Below are positions 1-5,158 of a DNA stretch of 5,158 nucleotides, in pieces. This stretch comes from Clostridium sp. (GTDB lineage: Bacteria; Bacillota_A; Clostridia; Lachnospirales; Lachnospiraceae). The stretch lies in assembly GCA_023666975.1 (NCBI GenBank), contig JAMPAW010000216.1, positions 1-5,158 on the forward strand. The letters run 5' to 3'. The first letter of the stretch is position 1. Every line of letters begins with the position of its first letter. Below the pieces are notes generated by a model. It did not search any database. It was not told the DNA's origin and worked only from the letters and a program-made list of their open reading frames with translations. The position numbers were made by a program, and so were the translations under genes.

Positions 1-462
1 ATCAAAATTTATTTGAGTTGTATTAATTACGTCATAAAAATATGGTTTCTGTTCACCATTAGAATCGAATTTATAAGATTTTCCTGAAGATTGGGTTTCA
101 CTTGCTTTTATATTTGCCATGCTATTTAACACATTTGCAAACCCCTGTTTCTTTTTATTCATAGCCACAGCGTTATCTATATTGATTTCTGCACCAGCTT
201 TGGCTATAGCAATAGCATCCACTAATTTTTCTTTCTCTACAATCACCCTAACTACAAAATCTACAATATTCATAGGAGTAAATTCTACATCATAAGGTTT
301 CTGTACCTCAATAGTTTCATCCTCAGCTTCATTATTTACTTTGGAACGCAAGTGATTCTGTGTGGTAGTGGTCACAAACCCCTTGTTCCTAAGATACATA
401 TATGCTGTTTCCAAAAGTTTATCAAGGTAATTTGCATATCGATAAGATTCTTTTAAATTCAT
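1..462 (-). CDS. Unrecognised protein, 5' complete, truncated at the left edge
   Basis: The frame opens with ATG at 462-460 and stays open for 154 codons to the window edge, so the C-terminus is missing. An AAGGAG ribosome binding site lies 6 bases upstream, which fixes the start. The protein begins MNLKESYRYANYLDKLLETA. It continues with a basic TTTTQNHLRSKV stretch, an acidic NNEAEDETIEV stretch, a hydrophobic/helical segment (MNIVDFVVRVIVEKEKLVDAIAIAK, about residues 68-92), and a KSYKF...GEQKPYFYDV segment near the edge. There is no signal peptide or clear membrane helix, so it is probably cytoplasmic. It resembles, from memory, hypothetical proteins recurrent in clostridial mobile elements, but I know no function. 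It is separated from the upstream gene by 157 bases that may contain its own promoter, so it may be a separate transcription unit. Confidence 0.85.
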   Translation of the reverse strand, partial: MNLKESYRYANYLDKLLETAYMYLRNKGFVTTTTQNHLRSKVNNEAEDETIEVQKPYDVEFTPMNIVDFVVRVIVEKEKLVDAIAIAKAGAEINIDNAVAMNKKKQGFANVLNSMANIKASETQSSGKSYKFDSNGEQKPYFYDVINTTQINFD

Positions 463-468
463 AATTTT

Positions 469-474
469 CTCCTT
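469..474 (-). promoter_or_regulatory. Ribosome binding site of the left-edge gene
   Basis: On the minus strand AAGGAG lies 6 bases before the ATG at 462. It supports the start of the truncated left-edge gene. Confidence 0.8.
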
Positions 475-549
475 TTATTAACTATGTTATCATGCTGTAG
501 TTGCTATTTCTTTTTTTGATACTATGAATGATCAATTTCACATCTGTTT

Positions 550-558
550 TATATACCA
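550..558 (-). promoter_or_regulatory. Candidate extended -10 promoter element
   Basis: On the minus strand TGGTATATA fits an extended -10 (TGn plus a TATAAT-like hexamer with 4 of 6 matches). Seventeen bases further upstream there is only AAAATG, a poor -35. Transcription from here would give a leader of about 80 bases before the ATG at 462. A site in DNA this A+T-rich may be chance. A promoter used by the element's own polymerase would not need to look like this. Confidence 0.22.
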
Positions 559-570
559 TTAAAAGAAAAC

Positions 571-593
571 AACATTTTTCATTGAAAAGTGTT
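571..593 (-). terminator. 10-bp A+T-rich dyad: weak terminator or operator
   Basis: The plus strand reads AACATTTTTC, then ATT, then GAAAAGTGTT: ten facing base pairs with a three-base loop. The only imperfection is at one position, a G-U pair in plus-strand RNA and an A-C mismatch in minus-strand RNA. It begins 27 bases after the stop codon of the zinc-ribbon gene. On the minus strand it is followed by GTTTTCTTTT, which suits a factor-independent terminator, but the stem has only two G-C pairs and would be weak. It also overlaps where a -35 would lie for the candidate promoter at 550-558, so a repressor operator is an equally fair reading. Confidence 0.4.
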
Positions 594-619
594 AAAAGCG
601 CCCTAAATATAAGCATTTT

Positions 620-1336
620 TTAACTTTTGGCTTTTATTCCATTTTTGCGTTTCTTGCTATTATTAGTTTGCTCTAATTTGATTTTATAAGCACATTGATT
701 ACAATACTTACTGGAATAATCATTGGGTGATTTTATTTTATATTTTCTTCCACAATGAACACATTGTTTATATCCCTTTTTAAAATTACCAATATACTGA
801 TTACCAATATTACGAAAATCTTTTATTTTATAAACAATATCGCCTGAATCATCTAAATTAACTCTAATATTCATATTATCAACTTTCTTCCCAAATGATA
901 TATATCCGTTTTTATATAATTCATGTAATAATTCATTCCGCTTTTGTGAAGTAACAGTAACATTTGCAAGTTTAAATATCTCTGATAGCCCTTTTGAAGT
1001 CTTTTTATTGATCCATCCATCACAGTCCATATATCTTGCAACCGCAAAAAAGGTGAACATCAATTTCTTTTGCCTGTCATTTGGCAAGGTATTAATAATA
1101 TCTAATTCATTCTCATAAATGGGGATATACTCTCTTTCCTTAAAAGTAATATCTATATCACCATTTAACAAAGCATTACAAATAGCAGTAATTTTATTAT
1201 GATATAAATATTCCTGGTAATTATCCAAATTAAATTCTAATATTTTTTGTTTAACAATATCAGATAATTGTTTCACTTCTAAATTTTCAGAGTAGTAGTA
1301 TTTAGCAATCAGTGTTATAAAATACCCCATGGACAA
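620..1336 (-). CDS. C-terminal zinc-ribbon protein, possible DNA-binding or replication accessory protein
   Basis: The protein has 238 residues counted from a TTG at 1336. A four-cysteine zinc ribbon near the C-terminus is clear: C192-x2-C195 and C212-x2-C215 in the pattern CVHCGRKYK...KYCNQCA. A lysine-rich tail (KKRKNGIKAKS) follows, consistent with nucleic acid binding. The middle part (about 88-160) alternates helices and a strand-like end (LMFTFFAVARYMD, SEIFKLANVTVTSQKRNELLHELYKNGYISF), which could be a winged-helix fold; that is inference. I do not recognise a named family or an enzymatic motif. The gene is directly downstream of the polymerase-like gene and coupled to it. The TTG has no convincing ribosome binding site, and the frame stays open upstream with credible protein sequence to 1405, so the true N-terminus is probably 18-22 residues longer. 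It is extremely A+T-rich (10 G+C in the 60 bases 781-840). Confidence 0.85.
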   Translation of the reverse strand: MSMGYFITLIAKYYYSENLEVKQLSDIVKQKILEFNLDNYQEYLYHNKITAICNALLNGDIDITFKEREYIPIYENELDIINTLPNDRQKKLMFTFFAVARYMDCDGWINKKTSKGLSEIFKLANVTVTSQKRNELLHELYKNGYISFGKKVDNMNIRVNLDDSGDIVYKIKDFRNIGNQYIGNFKKGYKQCVHCGRKYKIKSPNDYSSKYCNQCAYKIKLEQTNNSKKRKNGIKAKS

Positions 1337-1405
1337 ATCATCCGGATTCTTTTTTGAGGCTAAAATATTTCTGATATAATCTTTTTCATTCAGTATATAC
1401 AGTGT
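1337..1405 (-). other. Probable N-terminal extension of the zinc-ribbon gene, with a displaced start
   Basis: The 23 codons before the TTG at 1336 are open back to a TAA at 1408-1406. They encode, in part, NEKDYIRNILASKKNPDD, which runs naturally into LSMGYFITLIAKYYY. No ATG, GTG or TTG lies in this frame. In-frame CTG codons occur at 1402-1400, 9 bases after a GGAGG (1416-1412), and at 1393-1391. The ATG that overlaps the polymerase-like gene's stop as ATGA (1389-1387) is in another frame and ends at a TAG after nine sense codons (1389-1360). One extra base in its A5 run (1386-1382), or a -1 slip at the AAA-AAG codons, would join it in frame and give MKKDYIRNIL. Start choice is therefore unresolved. 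Confidence 0.6.
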
Positions 1406-3896
1406 TTAGTTCCTCCAATCTCTTGCAAATTATTTCTCCCACCGTGTCCCAACAAAATTGCTTATTACCTTTATAGCCATAAGAAATATCAAGAATAATA
1501 TTCATACGTTCTTCATCATTAGGGCAGATTTCTTTTGCATCATGATTAAACTTCTTGTATAAGAAATGTCTATTTCTATTAGCATCTCCTTTATCGTGAA
1601 TTTTACATTTTTTATATTCTCGTACACATTCACAATAGTACTGCTCTAATTCTTTAAGTTCTTGTCTGTGTTCCTCAGTGCATCTTCTTTTATATTTTAA
1701 AATATTATAGTCAAATCCTGAATTACTATGTAGTTGAGATTTATATCCATCTAATTGTTTTTCAACATATTTACAAATTTGATTCATAGAACAATCTCCG
1801 GTTCCAACAGGCATTTTAAACTCATACCAAAATAGAAATTTTTTTTGTTCGTCTGACAATGTTTTATTATTTAAATATAAATCCTGAATAGAGCAGTTGT
1901 ATAATGCATAACACTTATCATTACTTTCATTTATGTAGTCTTTATAAGCGCGTTTGACTTCGTCGTATATATAAACCATAAAATATGGTTTGCGATAAGC
2001 ACAAATAGACTGTAAATATCTGTTATCTCCACAAGCCCTCATATTGTACCAGCGACTAGGCATGGGAGTAGCGACAATTCCCTTGATCCGATCAAGTTCG
2101 TTTTGCTGGTAAAGCTGTCCGCATCCAATTCTATATTCCAATTCTTTGTATTCCTTAGAACCCTTTTGAAAATGTGATTGGACTTCCATCATGGAGGTGA
2201 CATAATTTGTGATGGTGCCAACCTGATTTCCCATTCCATTCTTGTTAGTCCTTTTTACTTCTTTTTCTGTAATGAACATTTTAGGAGTATTACGCTGCAC
2301 ACACTCAATGGCGGGGAGTTCCTTATAACGTTTTTTCAACACATCGTTGTTTGTAGAGAATAGAATATCGCTGTCCCAGTCACACCCGTTTTCGGCCATG
2401 CAAAAGGAATCCCATGCATTAATAATCATAATGACATCCATATATTGATACCAACGCTGGCAGTCAGGCGAATTATTTACTTTGCACTTCCGTATATTGT
2501 TGTGGCTTGTCATCGGGCTTCTGAACACAACCACATCATTTTCGTTCTTATTGATCCAAAATTTTGAGTAACATTCACCCGCTTTAAGAAGTCCGGTTAC
2601 TTCTATCCCACAGACTGACTGCATTAGTGCAAAGGGATCTCCGCTGGCAATCTGGTAATTGCCTTGTACAAGCAGTTTGCCGATTTTAGCATCATTCATT
2701 TTCTTTTTGATGAACCGATGCACTGAATCAATGATATATGGATCACCAAGCATATATTCGCTTGCGTATAACGCGCGTTGCCAGGAATTAACATCTGTAT
2801 TCTCAGTTATACCTAAGAATTTAACAGTGGAAGAGTAGTCACCACACATTGCATCTTTTAGATATTCTATTGTTGGTGCGCAAAGTTCTGCTATGTCATC
2901 ATTTGTAAAATCATATGATTGTAAATACTGATAGTTAAGTTCGCGTTGTTCCTCCAATATGGGAGGAGATATTTTAGTAACTGAAAATTCGTATCCGCAT
3001 TCCTTATATGCTATTTCATAACTTTCAATATTGTCATATGCCATCCACAGTTTGAGAGAAGATTCCGTTAAAATCATTTCACATTTTCTGATATCTTGAA
3101 TATTTCCCCATATATCTTCTATAAAATAGTTCCCATGATTAAATTCTTCAACAAATTCAACAATTGGAAATGGGTATAACATTCCTTTTAGCCATGCATT
3201 TCTCAGACAAACACCGCTGGGAACATAATCTAACCCTAAAAATTCAGATACTCGTTTCATGTAATCAATAGTACAAAGATTGAAACCGTCTGATACTGTA
3301 TTTTCCAGTTGCTTATGTAACACCTTTTCCATAATTGGCTCGTCAGAATCGCTCCCATCATCCAATGAGATTACATCTGCAAAATATTGCGTAATACAAT
3401 CTCTTACAACCAAAATACCATTGGGTATACAAATTGGCTGAGAAGCAGAACAAGTTAATGCTTTATATGCCTCGTATTTTGCAGGGACAAGAGGTATATC
3501 TTTATTCCTTTTACATTCACAAAGTTCATTTAATTCATCTATGTATTGAGAATTGCAAAACAGAAGAGTGTTATTTTTTAATCCACCTGTTGTTCCGATA
3601 AATCTACGGTAATTTATACCGTTTACTGTTACTCCTTTATTACAAGTAGCTCGTTCAAAGTCGGATTTTTTTTCAATTATTACTTGCATAAATATTTTGG
3701 AAAAATCAATTTCTCTAATGTTTTTCTTCAAAATTTTATTCGCCATTATGCGAAATTCTTGTGCTTCAAATAATGCTACCAACTCTTGAAACTTAAATGC
3801 ATCATTTTTTGTAATCGTTAAATCCCAATTGTAATATTTAAGTTTATTTGTTCCGAGCTTAAAGATCTCATATTGAGGTATGCTAATACCAGCCAT
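1386..3896 (-). CDS. Probable YonO/QDE-1-like single-subunit RNA polymerase
   Basis: This 836-residue protein probably synthesises RNA from a DNA template. SP-beta YonO is a known single-chain DNA-dependent polymerase of this superfamily. Motifs in order: ELNYQYLQ (319-326); KIGKLLVQGNYQIASGDPF (404-422), likely in the first double-psi barrel; GLLKAGECYSKFW (435-447); VVVFRSPMTSHNNIRK (455-470), like the R-x-P...I segment of RNAi-type polymerases; NAWD...NGCDWDSD (493-510), with D506, D508 and D510 as the metal-binding triad; and MGNQVGTITNYVTSMM (555-570), like the bridge-helix region. The usual DxDGD glycine is S509. There is no signal peptide or membrane helix. The C-terminal third is rich in charged and Cys residues and unassigned. 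The start is firm: AAGGAGG lies 4 bases upstream. Its TGA overlaps the next ATG. The core is clearly more G+C-rich than the ends. The assignment rests on recalled motifs, not a search; RNA-dependent activity or a degenerate enzyme remain possible. Confidence 0.7.
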   Translation of the reverse strand: MAGISIPQYEIFKLGTNKLKYYNWDLTITKNDAFKFQELVALFEAQEFRIMANKILKKNIREIDFSKIFMQVIIEKKSDFERATCNKGVTVNGINYRRFIGTTGGLKNNTLLFCNSQYIDELNELCECKRNKDIPLVPAKYEAYKALTCSASQPICIPNGILVVRDCITQYFADVISLDDGSDSDEPIMEKVLHKQLENTVSDGFNLCTIDYMKRVSEFLGLDYVPSGVCLRNAWLKGMLYPFPIVEFVEEFNHGNYFIEDIWGNIQDIRKCEMILTESSLKLWMAYDNIESYEIAYKECGYEFSVTKISPPILEEQRELNYQYLQSYDFTNDDIAELCAPTIEYLKDAMCGDYSSTVKFLGITENTDVNSWQRALYASEYMLGDPYIIDSVHRFIKKKMNDAKIGKLLVQGNYQIASGDPFALMQSVCGIEVTGLLKAGECYSKFWINKNENDVVVFRSPMTSHNNIRKCKVNNSPDCQRWYQYMDVIMIINAWDSFCMAENGCDWDSDILFSTNNDVLKKRYKELPAIECVQRNTPKMFITEKEVKRTNKNGMGNQVGTITNYVTSMMEVQSHFQKGSKEYKELEYRIGCGQLYQQNELDRIKGIVATPMPSRWYNMRACGDNRYLQSICAYRKPYFMVYIYDEVKRAYKDYINESNDKCYALYNCSIQDLYLNNKTLSDEQKKFLFWYEFKMPVGTGDCSMNQICKYVEKQLDGYKSQLHSNSGFDYNILKYKRRCTEEHRQELKELEQYYCECVREYKKCKIHDKGDANRNRHFLYKKFNHDAKEICPNDEERMNIILDISYGYKGNKQFCWDTVGEIICKRLEELNTVYTE

Positions 3897-3900
3897 GTAT

Positions 3901-3907
3901 CCTCCTT
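3901..3907 (-). promoter_or_regulatory. Strong ribosome binding site of the polymerase-like gene
   Basis: AAGGAGG on the minus strand lies 4 bases before the ATG at 3896, within the 23-base gap after the ParB-N-like gene. It implies efficient independent initiation of the large protein. Confidence 0.85.
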
Positions 3908-3919
3908 TATCAATAATTT

Positions 3920-4201
3920 TTAATTCACAAAATATACGGGCACTTTATCAATATCATTAATCCTGGCAATACGCACCGAATTATATCCATCGATCAAATT
4001 GAAGTCTTTATCTAATAGAATCTTGGACTTAAACTCACCAGTATGATGCCAGTATCGATTTTCCTGTGGAAATTTTACTTTTTCAATCAGAATCTTTATC
4101 CATTCAGGATTAACCTTAATATCTCTTGTTTTAACCCAATACTCATATCCTGACTCATAAACCACAAGCAGTTTCCTGACAGATTTAATTATATATCTCA
4201 C
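3920..4201 (-). CDS. Small protein with ParB-N-like C-terminal motif
   Basis: The protein has 93 residues and starts at a GTG, chosen because GGAG (4212-4209) lies 7 bases upstream. The ATG two bases further upstream is out of frame. The C-terminal third, ILLDKDFNLIDGYNSVRIAR (61-80) followed by a VPVYFV strand (87-92), matches the strand-turn-helix-strand of ParB/sulfiredoxin-fold domains, with D71-G72-Y73 in place of the DGxHR turn. The GERR-type box needed for CTP use by true ParB proteins is not visible, so chromosome or plasmid partition is unlikely. The N-terminal half (VRKLLVVYESGYEYWVKTRDI) looks like a small beta-rich unit. It overlaps the upstream zinc-protein gene by 17 bases and precedes the polymerase-like gene by 23. 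Its role is unknown; binding DNA or acting as a polymerase accessory would be speculation. Confidence 0.8.
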   Translation of the reverse strand: MRYIIKSVRKLLVVYESGYEYWVKTRDIKVNPEWIKILIEKVKFPQENRYWHHTGEFKSKILLDKDFNLIDGYNSVRIARINDIDKVPVYFVN

Positions 4202-4430
4202 ATGTATTCTCCATTGTTTTAACTTCTACACCTAACCATTTTAATAATTCTTTTATTGTGTAAGTGCATTCATAATGGATATACTCTCCGTTAGAATTTT
4301 TAATATATCTTTCTCCATCGTATATACCATCACCACAGATAGAACAGTAGTGCGCCGCTTTCTCAGGTATATATTTTGGACAACGTGGATCATGCCCTGT
4401 ACTTCTTCCACAAATATCACATCGCATCAT
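4185..4430 (-). CDS. Small two-knuckle zinc-binding protein
   Basis: The protein has 81 residues and eight well-placed candidate metal ligands: C4-x2-C7, H13 and C17, then C29-x2-C32, H52 and C55. These suggest two treble-clef or zinc-ribbon knuckles. The sequence reads MRCDICGRSTGHDPRCPKY, then HYCSICGDGIYDGERYI, then YIHYEC, followed by a helix (TIKELLKWLGVEV). The first Met overlaps the deaminase stop as ATGA, and AGGAGGT lies 5 bases upstream, so initiation is both coupled and strong; a second Met directly follows. No catalytic residues are visible. Small proteins like this often bind nucleic acid or another protein. I do not know a named family. Confidence 0.85.
   Translation of the reverse strand: MMRCDICGRSTGHDPRCPKYIPEKAAHYCSICGDGIYDGERYIKNSNGEYIHYECTYTIKELLKWLGVEVKTMENTCEIYN
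4209..4212 (-). promoter_or_regulatory. Ribosome binding site deciding a GTG start
   Basis: GGAG on the minus strand lies 7 bases before the GTG at 4201. It sits inside the end of the zinc-protein gene and supports the GTG start of the ParB-N-like protein. Confidence 0.65.
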
Positions 4431-4861
4431 GCAGCACCTCCTAATTCCTGTTCCCTAATTCGTTCCTGAGCATATCCGTCATTTGTTGTATAAAAAATAT
4501 CCCGAATACCAAGATCTTTAATTGCTGCCATACAGGAAGGGCATGGTCTGGCCAGACCAAACGGCTGATCCTTCCTGATCCTATAGATATAAAGTTTTAC
4601 TTTTGAGAAATTGATATCCAGATGTTTTATAGAATTAAGACAACTGATTTCAGCATGTAATTTGGGTAGCATAATATCAGACTGCTTACGATATCTATTA
4701 TAAAATTTTTGCGTTGGGTGAGTCTTATTACAATTACATCCGATACCAATAATTGTTCCCTGGTATACAGCCACACATCCGATATGTGTCTTATGATAGT
4801 CTGACACCATAGCAGCCTGTCTTGCCTTGTCAAAATATTTAAAATCAGTTCTTGTCATCAT
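4427..4861 (-). CDS. Zinc-dependent CMP/dCMP deaminase-family protein
   Basis: The protein has 144 residues with the complete active-site signature of cytidine/deoxycytidylate deaminases: H69-A70-E71 (KLHAEISCL), where E71 would shuttle the proton, and P106-C107-P108-S109-C110 (ARPCPSCMAAI), where C107, C110 and H69 would hold zinc. The flanking GCVAVYQGTIIGIGCNCN strand pair and the C-terminal RDIFYTTNDGY strand fit the fold, and the length suits a single domain. The likely reaction is hydrolytic removal of the amino group from a cytosine-containing nucleotide. In phages such enzymes usually make dUMP from dCMP for thymidylate synthesis. The exact substrate cannot be read from the sequence, and no second zinc site is apparent. 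The start is one of two adjacent ATGs overlapping the upstream gene by 14-17 bases. No good ribosome binding site precedes it, so translation is probably coupled. Confidence 0.9.
   Translation of the reverse strand: MMTRTDFKYFDKARQAAMVSDYHKTHIGCVAVYQGTIIGIGCNCNKTHPTQKFYNRYRKQSDIMLPKLHAEISCLNSIKHLDINFSKVKLYIYRIRKDQPFGLARPCPSCMAAIKDLGIRDIFYTTNDGYAQERIREQELGGAA
4436..4442 (-). promoter_or_regulatory. Strong ribosome binding site of the zinc-knuckle gene
   Basis: AGGAGGT on the minus strand lies 5 bases before the ATG at 4430, within the last codons of the deaminase gene. It adds strong independent initiation to the ATGA stop-start overlap. Confidence 0.85.
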
Positions 4862-5078
4862 TGGTCATATTTATCCGTTCCTGCTCAAACAATTCATTGC
4901 CTCGATCAAAACAGGCTAATTCATATTCATATCTTTTAACAAAATAATCAAAATATTTTTCTCCATTCTCATCTGCAACCATAGCGGCCTGGTAAACAAC
5001 CCTACAAATACTTTCGATAATGGTTTCTCTAGTTCCGGATATGTACTGTGTATCAACCTTTTTGGAAGACAATTTCAT
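4845..5078 (-). CDS. Small unrecognised acidic protein; start uncertain
   Basis: The protein has 77 residues from the ATG at 5078, which AGAGG precedes by 5 bases. It appears largely helical and acidic (SICRVVYQAAMVADENGEK, ELACFDRGNELFEQERI), with no recognisable motif, signal peptide or membrane segment. Its last codons overlap the deaminase start by 17 bases, so it belongs to the same operon and probably couples translation of the deaminase. The frame stays open upstream to the right edge with plausible protein sequence (KREEKYSLSIWLNRKDIEDR), so the gene could be longer and cut by the window. The ribosome binding site favours the internal ATG. Function unknown. Confidence 0.7.
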   Translation of the reverse strand: MKLSSKKVDTQYISGTRETIIESICRVVYQAAMVADENGEKYFDYFVKRYEYELACFDRGNELFEQERINMTNDDKN

Positions 5079-5158
5079 TCGATCCTCTATGTCTTTTCTG
5101 TTTAACCATATGGAAAGAGAATACTTTTCTTCGCGTTTATCATAATAGTAAGAACATT
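5079..5158 (-). other. Right-edge stretch, possible 5' part of the last gene or 3' end of another
   Basis: Two minus-strand readings are possible. The frame of the 77-residue protein is open across the whole stretch. A second frame is open for 18 codons from the edge (ending SILFPYG) to a TAA at 5104-5102, which would end an upstream gene 23 bases before the ATG at 5078. The window does not decide between them. No promoter is evident, so the operon's promoter lies outside. Confidence 0.4.
5084..5088 (-). promoter_or_regulatory. Likely ribosome binding site of the 77-residue gene
   Basis: AGAGG on the minus strand lies 5 bases before the ATG at 5078. It is the main reason for preferring that ATG over a start beyond the window edge. 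Confidence 0.5.

Noticed and set aside
481..503. AACTA...TAGTT inverted repeat near the left-edge gene's ribosome site
   Set aside because: Only five base pairs with a 13-base loop and no T-run placed to make a terminator; expected by chance in this A+T-rich DNA.
594..622. Weak hairpin around the stop of the zinc-ribbon gene (AAAAATGC...GCGCTTTT)
   Set aside because: It has a mismatch, a wobble and an 11-base loop, and its T residues are part of the stem; the dyad at 571-593 is better.
2178..2363. Plus-strand open frame of 61 codons inside the polymerase-like gene
   Set aside because: It is antisense to the catalytic core, has no ribosome binding site worth naming and encodes no recognisable protein; a shadow of the real gene.
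3920..4201. Partition (ParB) function
   Set aside because: There is no HTH domain, no CTP-binding arginine box and no neighbouring ParA-type ATPase in the window.
4275..4469. Plus-strand open frame of 64 codons across the zinc-knuckle and deaminase genes
   Set aside because: It is antisense to two well-supported genes with strong motifs and shows low-complexity Ser/Thr/Ile composition.
4627..4833. Second minus-strand open frame inside the deaminase gene
   Set aside because: It is a different frame of the same strand as the clear HAE/PCPSC protein, with no ribosome site.
4810..4995. Short similarity QAAMV(A/S)D between the 77-residue protein and the deaminase (17 of 21 bases match)
   Set aside because: It is too short, and the surrounding residues do not align; coincidence is more likely than duplication.
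1..5158. Possible CRISPR array, tRNA, rRNA or insertion sequence
   Set aside because: No regularly spaced direct repeats, cloverleaf-like sequence, transposase motif or paired terminal repeats were seen in either strand.

Overview
The window looks like accessory DNA from a low-GC Firmicute, most likely a gut clostridium of the Lachnospiraceae type. The grounds are the strong A+T bias (sampled 60-base blocks run from 17% to 48% GC), AGGAGG-type ribosome binding sites, AGA/TTA-rich codon use, and protein families I associate with clostridial prophages and integrative elements. The species call is inference. No integrase, structural phage gene, tRNA or rRNA is visible, so phage, prophage and conjugative element cannot be told apart here.

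All genes lie on the minus strand, so transcription runs from high to low coordinates. In that order they are: a small acidic protein of unknown function (4845-5078, start uncertain); a zinc-dependent cytidine/deoxycytidylate deaminase-family protein (4427-4861); a two-knuckle zinc-binding protein (4185-4430); a small protein with a ParB-N-like C-terminus (3920-4201); a large 836-residue protein (1386-3896); a zinc-ribbon protein (620-1336, probably extended upstream to about 1389-1402); and, after a 157-base gap, an unrecognised gene running off the left edge (1-462). From 5078 to 620 the genes overlap by 4 to 17 bases or sit at most 23 bases apart, so this block reads as one translationally coupled operon whose promoter lies beyond the right edge.

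The main finding is the 836-residue protein. It resembles the single-subunit, double-psi beta-barrel RNA polymerases of the YonO/QDE-1 type, relatives of the beta and beta-prime subunits of cellular RNA polymerase and of eukaryotic RNAi RNA polymerases. It has an RSPM...NNI segment, an NAWD...NGCDWDSD catalytic-type DxDxD motif and a following GTITNYVTSM helix, in the order expected for that superfamily. The usual DxDGD glycine is a serine here. If the call is right, the element encodes its own polymerase, next to a nucleotide-metabolism enzyme and two small zinc proteins that could act with it.

Two local features also deserve attention. The start of the zinc-ribbon gene is unclear, because the natural ATGA-coupled ATG is one base out of frame at an A5 run. 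The gap before the left-edge gene holds a near-perfect 10-bp dyad with a T-rich flank, a candidate terminator or operator.
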